Below are positions 35,259-45,952 of a DNA stretch of 64,000 nt, piece by piece. This stretch comes from Arenimonas metalli CF5-1 (GTDB taxonomy: Bacteria > Pseudomonadota > Gammaproteobacteria > Xanthomonadales > Xanthomonadaceae): positions 1-64,000 of the forward strand of contig NZ_AVCK01000001.1 in the NCBI RefSeq assembly GCF_000747155.1, given 5' to 3'. The translations under genes and the position numbers were made by a program. Under the pieces are notes generated by a model. It saw only the letters and a list, made by a program, of their open reading frames with translations. It had not been told where the DNA came from and ran no database searches. Numbering within the stretch: position 1 is the stretch's first letter; each line of letters begins with the position of its first letter.

Positions 35259-36062
35259 GTCGGCGTCGCGGAAGTCTTTGGAGCGCGACGAGATCAGGGC
35301 GCTGGCGAGGTGGTCCGGGAGGTATTTCGACAGGGCGGCCAGCAGCCTGTTGGTGCGGCCGGTGATGAGGCGCGGGCGGCCGGCCTCGACGGCGTCGACG
35401 GCGAGCTTCGCGACCTCGGCGCTGGTGAGCCAGATGCCTTTCGGAAGCTGGCTGACCTTCTCGCGCATGCCGTTGACGTCGTGGAATTCGGTGTAGGTCA
35501 TGCCCGGGCAGACCGCGGTGACGTGCACGCCGTGCTTCTTCATCTCGAGGTCGAGCGACTCCGAGAAGCGCACCAGCCACAGCTTGGTCGCGCCGTAGAG
35601 CGTGTGGCCCGCGGTGGCCGGCACCAGGCCCGCCAGCGACGCCACGTTGAGGATGCGGCCGTGGCCCGCGGCTTCCATCGCCGGCAGGTAGCGGTGGGTG
35701 AGTTCGGCCACCGAGGTCATCAGCACCTGGATGAAGTCGGCGTGGGTCTTCCAGTCCGCCGACAAGTAGCGGCCGGGCACGCCGTAGCCGGCGTTGTTGA
35801 CCAGGGTCGAGATGAACAGGCCGCGCGACGTCGTCGCTTCGAACAGGCGGGCCGGCGTGGCGGGGTCGGCGAGGTCGGCGGCGATCACCACGCATTCCAC
35901 CCTGGCGGAAAGCTCCGCGGCCAGCGCCTGCAGGCGCTCGGCGCGGCGCGCGACCAGGACCAGGGGCATCCCGCGCGCCGCGTACTCGCGGGCGATGGCA
36001 GCACCGATGCCGCTGGAGGCGCCGGTGACCAGGGCGTGGCCGCGAACCGGGGACTGCGTCAT
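35256..36062 (-). CDS. Short-chain dehydrogenase/reductase
   Basis: 268 residues from ATG at 36062, with CCAGGA about 4-6 nt upstream; an earlier in-frame start lacks this. Cofactor loop TGASSGIG (13-20), NNAG (89-92), catalytic Ser142, Tyr156 and Lys160 (YGATK) are complete. Arg39-Arg40 after beta2 favour NADP(H). The C-terminal LITGRTNRLLAALSKYLPDHL resembles DltE/YqjQ-type membrane-proximal SDRs. Substrate unknown. Convergent with the oxygenase gene. Confidence 0.9.
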   Translation of the reverse strand: MTQSPVRGHALVTGASSGIGAAIAREYAARGMPLVLVARRAERLQALAAELSARVECVVIAADLADPATPARLFEATTSRGLFISTLVNNAGYGVPGRYLSADWKTHADFIQVLMTSVAELTHRYLPAMEAAGHGRILNVASLAGLVPATAGHTLYGATKLWLVRFSESLDLEMKKHGVHVTAVCPGMTYTEFHDVNGMREKVSQLPKGIWLTSAEVAKLAVDAVEAGRPRLITGRTNRLLAALSKYLPDHLASALISSRSKDFRDAD

Positions 36063-36169
36063 GTTTCCTGGACTCCGTGGCGGCCGGATGGCCTGATTTC
36101 GCGCCATTATCACCGGGACTGGCCGGTAATCCCGCCATCCGGCGCGGTTCGCCGGCGGAAGGGGGCAGG

Positions 36170-36841
36170 ATGACGATGCGGCACCACTTCTCCGCGGCCC
36201 TTTGTGCCGCGGCGCTCGGCGCCGCCTCGATGATGCCCGGCGCCCGCGCCGCCGAGCTCGTGCTCACGCTCGGCGACGGCACCCGGCCGGTCGCCGACGC
36301 CGTCGCCAGCCTGCACGCCGACGCCCGCGAAGCCCCCGGGGCCACGGCCGTGATGGACCAGCGCGACTCGACCTTCGTGCCCGGCGTGCTGCCGGTGCAG
36401 GTAGGCACGGCCGTCAGCTTCCCGAACTCCGACCAGGTGCAGCACCAGGTCTATTCCTTCTCCACCCCCAAGCCCTTCGAGCTGCCGCTGTACGCGGGCA
36501 CGCCGCGGGCGCCGATCCTGTTCGACCAGCCGGGCGTGGTGGTGGTGGGCTGCAACATCCACGACTGGATGATCGGCTACATCGTCGTGCTCGACACGCC
36601 GCACTTCGGCAAGTCCGGCGCCGGGGGCGAAGTGCGGGTCAAGGCGCCGCCCGGCCGCTACACGCTGCGGGTCTGGCACCCGCGCCTGGACGCGCCGGTC
36701 GAGCGGCCGCTCGAACTGGGCGAGGGGCGCGCCACGCTGGCGATGACGCTGGCCCTGGGCCCGCCGCCGCCGGACCGCCGCAGCAGCGATCGCCTGCGTG
36801 CCCTGCAGGACCGCCTGCGCAGCCTCCGGCGCGAAGACTGA
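36170..36841 (+). CDS. Exported cupredoxin-like (methylamine utilisation-type) protein
   Basis: 223 residues from ATG at 36170 with GGGGGCAGG just ahead. Signal peptide about 1-26. The beta-sandwich shows FPNSDQVQHQVYSF with a likely copper His, then VVGCNIHDWMIGYIVV with Cys128, His131 and Met134, a type-1 copper set. After ~residue 150, a carboxypeptidase-regulatory-like strand segment and an Arg/Pro-rich tail follow. It overlaps the next gene by one base (TGATG). Relatives occur beside GGDEF-EAL proteins and truncated globins, as here, so a redox-sensing partner role is possible. Confidence 0.75.
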   Translation: MTMRHHFSAALCAAALGAASMMPGARAAELVLTLGDGTRPVADAVASLHADAREAPGATAVMDQRDSTFVPGVLPVQVGTAVSFPNSDQVQHQVYSFSTPKPFELPLYAGTPRAPILFDQPGVVVVGCNIHDWMIGYIVVLDTPHFGKSGAGGEVRVKAPPGRYTLRVWHPRLDAPVERPLELGEGRATLAMTLALGPPPPDRRSSDRLRALQDRLRSLRRED

Positions 36842-39180
36842 TGCGCTGGCGCCTGCAATCGCGGATCGTCGCCCTGCTGATCCTGGTGGTGCTGGCGGCC
36901 CAGCTGGCCACCTTCGCGGTGGTGCACGTGGCCACCGGCCGCAGCGTCAGCACCCAGCTCGAAGGCGAGCTCGCGGTCGCCGAGCGCGTGTGGCAGCGCT
37001 TCTACGACGCCCGCAGCCGCCAGCTGCTGGAGTCGACCCTGGTGCTGGCCGACGACTTCGGCTTCAAGGCCGCCGTGGCCAGCGGCGACGCCGCCACGAT
37101 GGCGTCGGCGCTGCGCAACCAGGCCGCCCGCATCGGCGCCGATGCCGCCGTGCTGCTGGGCCCCGACGGCGACTGGCGCGCCGGCCTCGAAGGCGCCGAC
37201 CCGGCCGCGCAGTCGCGGGCGCTGGCGCCGCTGCTGGCCCGGGCACGGGAAGAAGGTTTTGCGCTGTCGGTGGTGGATTTCGGGAACGGCCTGCACGTCA
37301 TGGCCCTGCTGCCCGTGCTGGCGCCGGACCAGATCGGCTGGGTCGCGATCGGTTCGACCTTCGGCGACGACTACGCCGGCGATTTCCGCGGCCTGACCGG
37401 CATCCACGCCAGCTTCGCCCGGGAAGAGGGCGGGGCGCTGGTGGTCCACGCCTCCAGCCTCGACCCCGGCGCGCGCGCCGCGCTTGCCGCCGTGGCGCCG
37501 GCCGCGCTGGCGCCGGACCGCCGCATCCGCCCGATGGATCTCGCCGGCGACCGCTATTTCGCGCTGTCCGAACCGGTCTCCGGCGCGGACGCGGTGCGGG
37601 TCGTGCTGCAGGGGTCGCTGGACGAGGCGATGGCGCCGTACGCGACCCTGAAGGATCGCATCCTGCTGCTCTCGGGTCTGTCCGCGCTGATCGCCCTCGG
37701 CGTGGCGGGCCTGCTCGGCCGCGGCATCAGCCGGCCGGTGGTGCGCCTGGCCGAAGCCGCCCAGCGCATCCAGTCCGGCGACTACAGCCAACCGATCGAA
37801 GCCCGCGGCAAGGACGAGATCTCCGGGCTGGCCAGCGCCCTCGGCCACATGCAGCAGGGCATCGCGGCGCGCGAGGAGCGCATCCTGCACCAGGCCAACC
37901 ACGACGCCCTCACCGGCCTGCCCAACCGCGCCCGCGCCCGCGACCACCTCGAGCGGACCCTGGCCGAGCCGCGCCCCGACGGCCACGCCTGCGCGGTGCT
38001 GATGCTCGACCTCGACCGCTTCAAGGAAATCAACGACACCCTCGGCCACGGCTTCGGCGACCAGGTGCTGCAGGAAGTGGGCAAGCGCCTGCGCCTCGCC
38101 GTGCGCCCGGATGACCTGGTGGCGCGCCTGGGCGGCGACGAGTTCATGGTGATCATGCGCGAAGTCGAGCGGGAGCACGCCCCGCGCCGCGCCCGCGCGC
38201 TGCTGGCCCAGCTGCGCGAGCCGCTGGACCTGCCCAGCACCCGCATCAACCTCGACTGCAGCATCGGCCTGGTGCTGTCGCCCGACCACGGCGACGACGC
38301 CCAGACACTGCTGCGCCGCGCCGACATCGCGCTTTACGACGCCAAGGAAACCCGCAGCGGCGTCGCCGTCTACCAGCCTGGCCGCGACGAGGTGCACCTG
38401 CGCCAGCTGGCGCTGATGGGCGACCTGCGGCAGTCGGTCGCGCGGCGCGAACTGAGCCTGAAGTTCCAGCCCAAGGTGGACCTGGCCAGCCGCCAGGTGC
38501 GGCACGTCGAGGCCCTGCTGCGGTGGCAGCATCCGACGCTGGGCGCGGTGCCGCCGGACGAATTCATCCCGCTGGCCGAGCGCTCGGGTTTCGTGCACGA
38601 GCTCACGCGCTTCGTGCTCGAAGAGGCGCTGCGCCAGAACGCCGCCTGGCGCGCCGAGGGCCTGGACCTGGGCGTGGCGATCAACCTCTCGGCCATGGAC
38701 CTGATGGACGCCGACCTGCCGGACTTCATCCACGACTGCCAGCGCCGGCACAAGGTGCCGCCGGCGAAGATCATCCTCGAGGTCACCGAGGGCGCGCTGA
38801 TGCGCGACGTGGACTACGCCGTGCGCATGCTGCACCGGCTGCGCGCGGGCGGCATCCGGCTGTCGATCGACGACTTCGGCACCGGCTATTCCTCGCTGGC
38901 CCAGCTCAAGCGCATGCCGGTGGACGAGCTCAAGATCGACAAGAGCTTCGTGATGCAGATGACCGAGGGCAGCGACGACGCGGTGATCGTGCGCTCCACC
39001 ATCGAGCTGGGCCACAACATGGGCCTGTCGGTGATCGCCGAGGGCGTGGAGAGCGACTCCAGCCTGGCGCTGCTGACGCAGTATCGCTGCGACATGGTCC
39101 AGGGCTACCTGTTCAGCCCGCCGCTGGCCGGCGCCGAGCTGTACGCCTGGTGCCAGCGCTTCGCCGGGGCCGAGGCTTGA
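36841..39180 (+). CDS. Membrane-bound GGDEF-EAL c-di-GMP enzyme
   Basis: 779 residues. Helix 1 (about 8-30), an extracytoplasmic Cache-like sensor (about 32-275), helix 2 (about 281-300), HAMP (about 300-355), GGDEF domain with intact GGDEF at 431-435, and EAL domain with EALLRW at 557-562, NLSAMDL, EVTEG, DDFGTGYSSL and KIDKSFV. Both catalytic motifs look complete, so it could make or degrade c-di-GMP depending on signal. Translation is coupled to the cupredoxin gene. HAMP and external sensor suggest regulation by a periplasmic or redox input. Confidence 0.93.
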   Translation: MRWRLQSRIVALLILVVLAAQLATFAVVHVATGRSVSTQLEGELAVAERVWQRFYDARSRQLLESTLVLADDFGFKAAVASGDAATMASALRNQAARIGADAAVLLGPDGDWRAGLEGADPAAQSRALAPLLARAREEGFALSVVDFGNGLHVMALLPVLAPDQIGWVAIGSTFGDDYAGDFRGLTGIHASFAREEGGALVVHASSLDPGARAALAAVAPAALAPDRRIRPMDLAGDRYFALSEPVSGADAVRVVLQGSLDEAMAPYATLKDRILLLSGLSALIALGVAGLLGRGISRPVVRLAEAAQRIQSGDYSQPIEARGKDEISGLASALGHMQQGIAAREERILHQANHDALTGLPNRARARDHLERTLAEPRPDGHACAVLMLDLDRFKEINDTLGHGFGDQVLQEVGKRLRLAVRPDDLVARLGGDEFMVIMREVEREHAPRRARALLAQLREPLDLPSTRINLDCSIGLVLSPDHGDDAQTLLRRADIALYDAKETRSGVAVYQPGRDEVHLRQLALMGDLRQSVARRELSLKFQPKVDLASRQVRHVEALLRWQHPTLGAVPPDEFIPLAERSGFVHELTRFVLEEALRQNAAWRAEGLDLGVAINLSAMDLMDADLPDFIHDCQRRHKVPPAKIILEVTEGALMRDVDYAVRMLHRLRAGGIRLSIDDFGTGYSSLAQLKRMPVDELKIDKSFVMQMTEGSDDAVIVRSTIELGHNMGLSVIAEGVESDSSLALLTQYRCDMVQGYLFSPPLAGAELYAWCQRFAGAEA

Positions 39181-39211
39181 GCCCGGGGCAGGGCTGTGGT
39201 CTGGTAGGCGC

Positions 39212-39628
39212 ATGAACCGACTCGCCTTCGCACTTCCCATGCTGCTGCTGGCAGCCTGCGCCACCACGCCGCGCATCTCGCTGTACGAACAGTTCGGCGG
39301 CCAGGCCGGCGTCGAGGCCCTGGTCGAGGAGCTGCTGGTGCGCATCCTCGAGGACGAGCGCATCAATGCCGGCTTCGTCGAGACCGACCTGGTGAACCTC
39401 AACGACCGGCTGGTGGAGCAGATTTGCGTCGAGCTCGGCGGGCCCTGCACCTACACCGGCCGCAGCATGGCCGAATCGCACGCCGGGCTGGGCATCACCG
39501 AGGCCGACTTCAACGCCCTGGTCGAGGACCTGCAGGACGCGATGGACGCCCGCGGCATCCCGTTCCGCGCCCAGAACCAGCTGCTGCGCCGGCTGGCGCC
39601 GATGCACCGGGACATCGTCAGCCCCTAG
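39212..39628 (+). CDS. Group 1 truncated haemoglobin-like lipoprotein
   Basis: 138 residues. Lipobox LLLAAC (Cys16) predicts an exported, lipid-anchored protein. The body resembles truncated haemoglobin N: LYEQFGGQAGVEALVEELL at the start, proximal His90 in AESHAGLGITEADFNALVEDL. Heme binding in the periplasm is inferred. It lies 31 nt after the GGDEF-EAL gene and probably belongs to the same operon, where it could sense or scavenge NO or oxygen. Confidence 0.78.
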   Translation: MNRLAFALPMLLLAACATTPRISLYEQFGGQAGVEALVEELLVRILEDERINAGFVETDLVNLNDRLVEQICVELGGPCTYTGRSMAESHAGLGITEADFNALVEDLQDAMDARGIPFRAQNQLLRRLAPMHRDIVSP

Positions 39629-39673
39629 GCCGGCGCGGTATCCTTGCCGTCTTTCCCGACGCAGGAAGCCCCG

Positions 39674-40426
39674 ATGCGCCAGAGAATCGTTGCCGGCAAC
39701 TGGAAGCTCCACGGTGACCGCGCCTTCGCCCGCGGCCTGGTGGACGCCCTGGCCGCGGCCCCGCGCCCGGCCGGCGTGGACGTGGTGGTGATGCCGCCCG
39801 TGCCCTACCTGGGCGAACTGGCCGACCGCTACGCCGGCTCCGGCCTGGCCTTCGGCGCCCAGGACCTGGACGTGAACGACCAGGGTGCCTACACCGGCGA
39901 GACCGCCGGCCGGATGATCCGCGACGTCGGCGGCCGCTACGTGCTGGTCGGCCACTCCGAGCGCCGGCAGTACCACGAGGAAGACAGCGAGCGCGTGGCC
40001 GAGAAGTTCCAGGCCGCCCGCCAGGCCGGCCTGGTGCCGGTGCTGTGCGTGGGCGAGACCCTGGGCCAGCGCGAGGCCGGCCACACCGAGTGGGCCCTGC
40101 AGCGCCAGCTGCAGCCGGTGCTGGACCTGGTCGGCATCGCCGGCTTCGAGGGCGCCGTGCTGGCCTACGAGCCGGTCTGGGCGATCGGCACCGGCCGGAC
40201 CGCCAGCCCGGAACAGGCCCAGGAGGTCCACGCCTTCCTCCGTGGCGAACTGCGTGCACTCGATGCTAGAATCGCCGGCTCGCTCCCGCTGCTGTACGGC
40301 GGCAGCGTCAAACCCGCCAACGCCGCCGAGCTGTTTTCCCAGCCCGATGTCGATGGCGGCCTGATCGGGGGCGCGTCCCTCGTGGCCCAGGATTTCCTGG
40401 CAATCGTCGCCGCGGCGGCGAGGTAA
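39674..40426 (+). CDS. tpiA: Triosephosphate isomerase
   Basis: 250 residues from ATG at 39674 with AGGAAG upstream. Lys11 (GNWK), His94 (VGHSERR) and Glu166 (AYEPVWAIGTG) form the active site, and the C-terminal GGSVKPANA and GLIGGASL loops bind phosphate. A TATCCT -10-like box is at 39639-39644. secG begins 12 nt downstream. Confidence 0.97.
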   Translation: MRQRIVAGNWKLHGDRAFARGLVDALAAAPRPAGVDVVVMPPVPYLGELADRYAGSGLAFGAQDLDVNDQGAYTGETAGRMIRDVGGRYVLVGHSERRQYHEEDSERVAEKFQAARQAGLVPVLCVGETLGQREAGHTEWALQRQLQPVLDLVGIAGFEGAVLAYEPVWAIGTGRTASPEQAQEVHAFLRGELRALDARIAGSLPLLYGGSVKPANAAELFSQPDVDGGLIGGASLVAQDFLAIVAAAAR

Positions 40427-40438
40427 CAGACCAAGACC

Positions 40439-40906
40439 ATGCTGCTCACCATCGTCAGTGTCATCTACGTGCTGGTCGCGATCGCCATGATCGTGCTCAT
40501 CCTCATGCAGCGCGGTTCGGGCGCGGCGGCCGGCTCCGGCTTCGGCGGCGGCGCTTCGGCCACGGTGTTCGGCGCGCGCGGTTCGGCGAATTTCCTTTCG
40601 ACCGCGACCAAGTGGCTGGCCACCATCTTCATGGCGATGAGCCTGGGCATGGCCTGGAACGCCACGCGCACCACCGACGTCGCCCCGGTCGAAGACGACC
40701 TCGGCGTGATGTCGGAAGTGCCGGCCAGCGGCGCCATTCCGTCGGCCGACGCGCCGGCGGGTGACGTCCCCGTGATCCCGGCGGCGGACGTCCCGGCCGA
40801 AGTCCCCGCGGCCGACGCCGCGCCGGTCGAGGCCGCTCCGGCCGAGGCCGCCCCGGTGGAAGAAAAGCCGGTGGAAAACGCCGAAAAAAGCAGCCAAGGC
40901 GGCTGA
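40439..40906 (+). CDS. secG: Preprotein translocase subunit SecG, with acidic C-terminal tail
   Basis: 155 residues, longer than E. coli SecG (110). Helix 1 (about 2-22), the Gly/Ala/Ser-rich loop RGSGAAAGSGFGGGASATVFG and helix 2 (about 53-72) are typical. Residues ~80-155 are a Pro/Ala/Asp/Glu-rich tail of no clear fold, common in xanthomonads. It is part of SecYEG at the inner membrane. The tRNA-Leu gene starts 55 nt downstream; a TACAAT (40915-40920) may drive that tRNA. Confidence 0.93.
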   Translation: MLLTIVSVIYVLVAIAMIVLILMQRGSGAAAGSGFGGGASATVFGARGSANFLSTATKWLATIFMAMSLGMAWNATRTTDVAPVEDDLGVMSEVPASGAIPSADAPAGDVPVIPAADVPAEVPAADAAPVEAAPAEAAPVEEKPVENAEKSSQGG

Positions 40907-40961
40907 TCGGCTGGTACAATCTCTCGCCTTCGCATCGGCCACGCCGGTTCGAGGCACACCT

Positions 40962-41046
40962 GCCCAGGTGGCGGAATTGGTAGACGCACTACCTTGAGGT
41001 GGTAGCGACGTAAGTCGTGGGGGTTCGAGTCCCCCCTTGGGCACCA
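40962..41046 (+). tRNA. tRNA-Leu (anticodon GAG)
   Basis: 85 nt including encoded CCA. The acceptor starts GCCCAGG and ends CTTGGGC-A-CCA; anticodon stem CTACC/GGTAG encloses loop TTGAGGT (anticodon GAG); a long variable arm marks class II; the T arm is GGGGG-TTCGAGT-CCCCC. It reads CUC/CUU codons. A tRNA-Leu between secG and nuoA is typical in this group. Confidence 0.96.
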
Positions 41047-41126
41047 ATCTGATGGACGGGCTGCCGCCCGGCGATGCTGGAGCGGCGGCGCGAACGCGCC
41101 CACGGGCGCATGGTGAGGAAGCGCGC

Positions 41127-41483
41127 GTGCTGGGCGAATATCTGCCGATCCTGCTTTTCCTTTTCGTCTCCACCGGCCTGGGCGTCGTCCTGCTGGTGCT
41201 GGGCTGGGCCCTCGGCCCGAAGCGCCCCACGAGCGAAAAGCTGTCCCCCTACGAATGCGGCTTCGAGGCCTTCGAGGACGCGCGCATGCAGTTCGACGTG
41301 CGCTACTACCTCATCGCCATCCAGTTCATCATCTTCGACCTGGAAATCGCCTTCGTCTTCCCGTGGGCGGTGAACTTCCGCCAGCTGGGCATCGTCGGCC
41401 TCACCGAGATGGGCATCTTCATCGGCCTGCTGGTGCTGGGCTTCATCTACGTCTGGAAGAAGGGAGCCCTGGAATGGGAGTGA
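41127..41483 (+). CDS. nuoA: NADH-quinone oxidoreductase subunit A
   Basis: 118 residues from GTG at 41127, with AGGAA 7 nt upstream; the longer frame begins inside the tRNA and is rejected. Three membrane helices; the conserved loop [18 protein letters not shown] carries the invariant Cys. First gene of the 14-gene complex I operon (41127-55904). Overlaps nuoB by 10 nt. Confidence 0.95.
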   Translation: MLGEYLPILLFLFVSTGLGVVLLVLGWALGPKRPTSEKLSPYECGFEAFEDARMQFDVRYYLIAIQFIIFDLEIAFVFPWAVNFRQLGIVGLTEMGIFIGLLVLGFIYVWKKGALEWE

Positions 41484-42028
41484 CCTCCACCATCAAGCGC
41501 GTGATGAACAACCCCGAGCCGATCGGCTCGGTGGACGACATCCTGCGCCCGGAAGGCGACAACCCGCTGCTCGAGCGCGGCTTCGTCACCACCAATGTCG
41601 ACACGCTGGTCAACTGGGCCCGCACCGGCTCGATGTGGCCGATGACCTTCGGCCTGGCCTGCTGCGCGGTCGAGATGATGCACGCCGGCGCCTCGCGCCT
41701 CGACCTCGACCGCTACGGCGTGATCTTCCGCCCGTCGCCGCGCCAGTCCGACGTGATGATCGTCGCCGGCACCCTGGTCAACAAGATGGCCCCGGCGCTG
41801 CGCAAGGTCTACGACCAGATGCCCGACCCGAAGTGGGTCATCTCCATGGGCAGCTGCGCCAACGGCGGCGGCTACTACCACTACTCGTACTCGGTGGTGC
41901 GCGGCTGCGACCGCGTGGTGCCGGTGGACATCTACGTGCCGGGCTGCCCGCCCACCGCCGAGGCGCTCGTGTACGGCATCCTGCAGCTGCAGAAGAAGAT
42001 CCGCCGCACCAACACCATCGCCCGCTAA
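41474..42028 (+). CDS. nuoB: NADH-quinone oxidoreductase subunit B (N2 cluster)
   Basis: 184 residues from ATG at 41474 inside the nuoA end. Ligands for the terminal 4Fe-4S cluster N2 are Cys63-Cys64, Cys128 (GSCANGGG) and Cys158 ([10 protein letters not shown]). It passes electrons to quinone at the membrane interface. nuoC follows after 16 nt. Confidence 0.97.
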   Translation: MGVTSTIKRVMNNPEPIGSVDDILRPEGDNPLLERGFVTTNVDTLVNWARTGSMWPMTFGLACCAVEMMHAGASRLDLDRYGVIFRPSPRQSDVMIVAGTLVNKMAPALRKVYDQMPDPKWVISMGSCANGGGYYHYSYSVVRGCDRVVPVDIYVPGCPPTAEALVYGILQLQKKIRRTNTIAR

Positions 42029-42044
42029 GGACCCAGCCGACGCC

Positions 42045-42767
42045 ATGGTCGAAACCACCACGAGCTTCACCGAGCGCCTCAAGGCGCGCCTGCAGGACCG
42101 GCTGGTGTCGGTGCACGAGGCGCTGGGCGAGACCACCGTCGAAGTCACGCCCGAATCCTTCGCCGACGCCGCGCGCCTGCTGCGCGACGACCCGGAACTC
42201 GCGTTCGAGCAGCTCAGCGACCTGTGCGGCGTCGATTACCTCGGCTACGGCACCGACGAGTGGGATACCACCGACGTCACCGACGAGGGCTTCTCGCGCG
42301 GCGTCGAGGGCAGCGCCGGCCCCGGCCGCTTCAACTGGGAAGACCGCCCGCGCGGCAACGGCCCCGAGCGCCGCTTCGCGGTGGTGGTGCACCTGCTGTC
42401 GGTGCGCACCAACCGGCGACTCCGCCTTCGTTGTTTCGCCTCGGACAATAGCCTGCCTACCGTCCCGTCGCTTGTTGATGTATTTCCCGTAGCAAATTGG
42501 TTCGAGCGCGAGTGCTTCGACCTGTTCGGCATCGTGTTCGAAGGCCACCCGGACCTGCGCCGCATCCTCACCGACTATGGCTTCGTCGGCCACCCGTTCC
42601 GCAAGGACTTCCCGCTGACCGGCAACGTCGAGGTCCGCTACGACGCCGAGCGCCAGCGCGTGGTGTACGAGCCGGTTTCGATCGAGCCCCGCGTGGGCGT
42701 GCCGCGCGTGGTGCGCGAGGACTCGCGCTGGCAGCAGGCCGCCTCCGAGCGGCCGAGCAAGGACTGA
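42045..42767 (+). CDS. nuoC: NADH-quinone oxidoreductase subunit C
   Basis: 240 residues; separate from nuoD. Core motif [20 protein letters not shown] and [20 protein letters not shown] are intact. Residues ~75-110 contain an acidic/Gly-rich insert seen in related bacteria. Bases 42415-42502, coding for [18 protein letters not shown] and the next ten residues, use many codons that are rare elsewhere here (CGA, CTT, CGT, TGT, GTT, GTA, TTT, GCA, AAT), about 55% GC by my count against visibly higher flanks. Protein sequence there still fits NuoC. Confidence 0.95.
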   Translation: MVETTTSFTERLKARLQDRLVSVHEALGETTVEVTPESFADAARLLRDDPELAFEQLSDLCGVDYLGYGTDEWDTTDVTDEGFSRGVEGSAGPGRFNWEDRPRGNGPERRFAVVVHLLSVRTNRRLRLRCFASDNSLPTVPSLVDVFPVANWFERECFDLFGIVFEGHPDLRRILTDYGFVGHPFRKDFPLTGNVEVRYDAERQRVVYEPVSIEPRVGVPRVVREDSRWQQAASERPSKD

Positions 42768-42774
42768 CCCGGCC

Positions 42775-44031
42775 ATGACCCAGGAAATCCGCAACTACAC
42801 CCTCAACTTCGGTCCGCAGCATCCGGCCGCGCACGGCGTGCTGCGCCTGGTGCTGGAGATGGACGGCGAGGTCGTGCAGCGCGCCGACCCGCACGTGGGC
42901 CTGCTGCACCGCGGCACCGAGAAGCTGGCCGAGTCCAAGCCGTTCAACCAGTCGATCGGCTACATGGACCGCCTCGACTACGTCTCGATGATGTGCAACG
43001 AGCACGCCTACGTGCGCGCCATCGAGAAGCTGCTGGGCGTCGAAGCGCCGATCCGCGCGCAGTACATCCGCACGATGTTCGACGAGATCACCCGCATCCT
43101 GAACCACCTGATGTGGATCGGCTCGAACGGCCTCGACCTCGGCGCGATGGCGGTGTTCCTGTACGCCTTCCGCGAGCGCGAAGAGCTGATGGACTGCTAC
43201 GAGGCGGTCTCGGGCGCGCGCATGCACGCCACGTACTACCGCCCCGGCGGCGTCGCCCGCGACCTGCCGGACGCGATGCCGAAGTACCGCGAGTCGCCGT
43301 GGCGCAAGGGCGCCGAGCTCAAGCGCGTCAACGAATGGCGCGAGGGCTCGCTGCTCGACTTCCTCGAAGCCTTCACCAAGGATTTCCCGAAGCGCGTCGA
43401 CGAGTACGAGACCCTGCTCACCGACAACCGCATCTGGAAGCAGCGCACCGTCGGCATCGGCGTGGTGCCGGTGGACATGGCCCTGGCCTGGGGCATGACC
43501 GGCCCGATGCTGCGCGGCTCCGGCCTGGCCTGGGACCTGCGCAAGAAGCAGCCCTACGCCGCCTACGACCAGGTCGACTTCGACATCCCGGTCGGCGTGC
43601 AGGGCGACTGCTACGACCGCTACCTGGTGCGCGTCGAGGAAATGCGCCAGTCCAACCGCATCATCGCCCAGTGCGTGCAGTGGCTGCGCGCCAACCCGGG
43701 CCCGGTGATGGTCAAGAACTTCAAGGTCGCGCCGCCGTCGCGCGCGGAAATGAAGGACGACATGGAAGCGCTGATCCACCACTTCAAGCTCTTCACCGAG
43801 GGCTACAGCGTGCCCGCCGGCGAGGCCTATGCCGCGGTCGAGGCGCCCAAGGGCGAGTTCGGCGCGTACATCGTCTCCGACGGCGCCAACAAGCCCTTCC
43901 GGCTGAAGCTGCGCGCCCCCGGCTTCGCCCACCTCTCGTCCATGGACGCGATCGTGCGCGGCCACATGCTGCCCGACGTCGTGGCGATGATCGGTACCTA
44001 CGACATCGTCTTCGGCGAAATCGACCGCTAA
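42775..44031 (+). CDS. nuoD: NADH-quinone oxidoreductase subunit D
   Basis: 418 residues. Hallmarks: [34 protein letters not shown], and the C-terminal DPVMGEIDR-like ending (VFGEIDR). It forms the quinone cavity with NuoB. Length and motifs match the standalone NuoD of proteobacteria. nuoE begins 14 nt later. Confidence 0.97.
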   Translation: MTQEIRNYTLNFGPQHPAAHGVLRLVLEMDGEVVQRADPHVGLLHRGTEKLAESKPFNQSIGYMDRLDYVSMMCNEHAYVRAIEKLLGVEAPIRAQYIRTMFDEITRILNHLMWIGSNGLDLGAMAVFLYAFREREELMDCYEAVSGARMHATYYRPGGVARDLPDAMPKYRESPWRKGAELKRVNEWREGSLLDFLEAFTKDFPKRVDEYETLLTDNRIWKQRTVGIGVVPVDMALAWGMTGPMLRGSGLAWDLRKKQPYAAYDQVDFDIPVGVQGDCYDRYLVRVEEMRQSNRIIAQCVQWLRANPGPVMVKNFKVAPPSRAEMKDDMEALIHHFKLFTEGYSVPAGEAYAAVEAPKGEFGAYIVSDGANKPFRLKLRAPGFAHLSSMDAIVRGHMLPDVVAMIGTYDIVFGEIDR

Positions 44032-44045
44032 GGGTTACCTGACCG

Positions 44046-44573
44046 ATGAAAGCAACCGGAAACTTCGCTGCCTGCCAGGACGTCGACCCGATGGTCGCGC
44101 TGTCCGACGGCACGCGCGCGCACATCGACCACTGGGTCGCCAAGTTCCCGCCCGACCGCAAGCGCTCCGCCGTCATCCAGGGCCTGATGGCCGCGCAGGA
44201 GCAGAACGGCGGCTGGCTGAGCGACGAGATCATCGCCGCCACCGCCAAGTACCTGGGCCTGCCGCCGGTGTGGGCCTACGAAGTGGCGACGTTCTATTCG
44301 ATGTTCGACCTCGAGCCGGTCGGCCGGCACAAGGTCGCGATCTGCACCAACATCAGCTGCTGGCTCAACGGCGCCGAGGACATGGTCCGCCACTGCGAGC
44401 GCAAGCTCGGCATCAGGCACGGCGAGTCCACCCCGGACGGCCGCATCTTCCTCAAGATCGAGGAAGAGTGCGTCGCCGCCTGCGCCGCCGCGCCGGTCAT
44501 GCTGATCGACGGGCACTACCACGAGAAGCTCACCACCGCCCAGGTGGACGCGCTTCTGGACGGACTGGAGTAA
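44046..44573 (+). CDS. nuoE: NADH-quinone oxidoreductase subunit E (N1a 2Fe-2S)
   Basis: 175 residues. The thioredoxin-like 2Fe-2S site has Cys100, Cys105, Cys142 and Cys146 (CTNISC and CVAAC). The N-terminal helical bundle includes [17 protein letters not shown]. Part of the NADH dehydrogenase module with NuoF and NuoG. nuoF follows by 8 nt. Confidence 0.96.
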   Translation: MKATGNFAACQDVDPMVALSDGTRAHIDHWVAKFPPDRKRSAVIQGLMAAQEQNGGWLSDEIIAATAKYLGLPPVWAYEVATFYSMFDLEPVGRHKVAICTNISCWLNGAEDMVRHCERKLGIRHGESTPDGRIFLKIEEECVAACAAAPVMLIDGHYHEKLTTAQVDALLDGLE

Positions 44574-44581
44574 GTCGGGCC

Positions 44582-45948
<1,367 letters not shown>

Positions 45949-45952
<4 letters not shown>

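Noticed and set aside
41037-41126. Upstream extension of nuoA into the tRNA-Leu gene
   Set aside because: It would translate the tRNA 3' end; the GTG at 41127 has a well-placed AGGAA.
42415-42502. nuoC island as a small mobile insertion
   Set aside because: No inverted or direct repeats flank it and the encoded residues align naturally with NuoC, so substitution or conversion is more likely than insertion.
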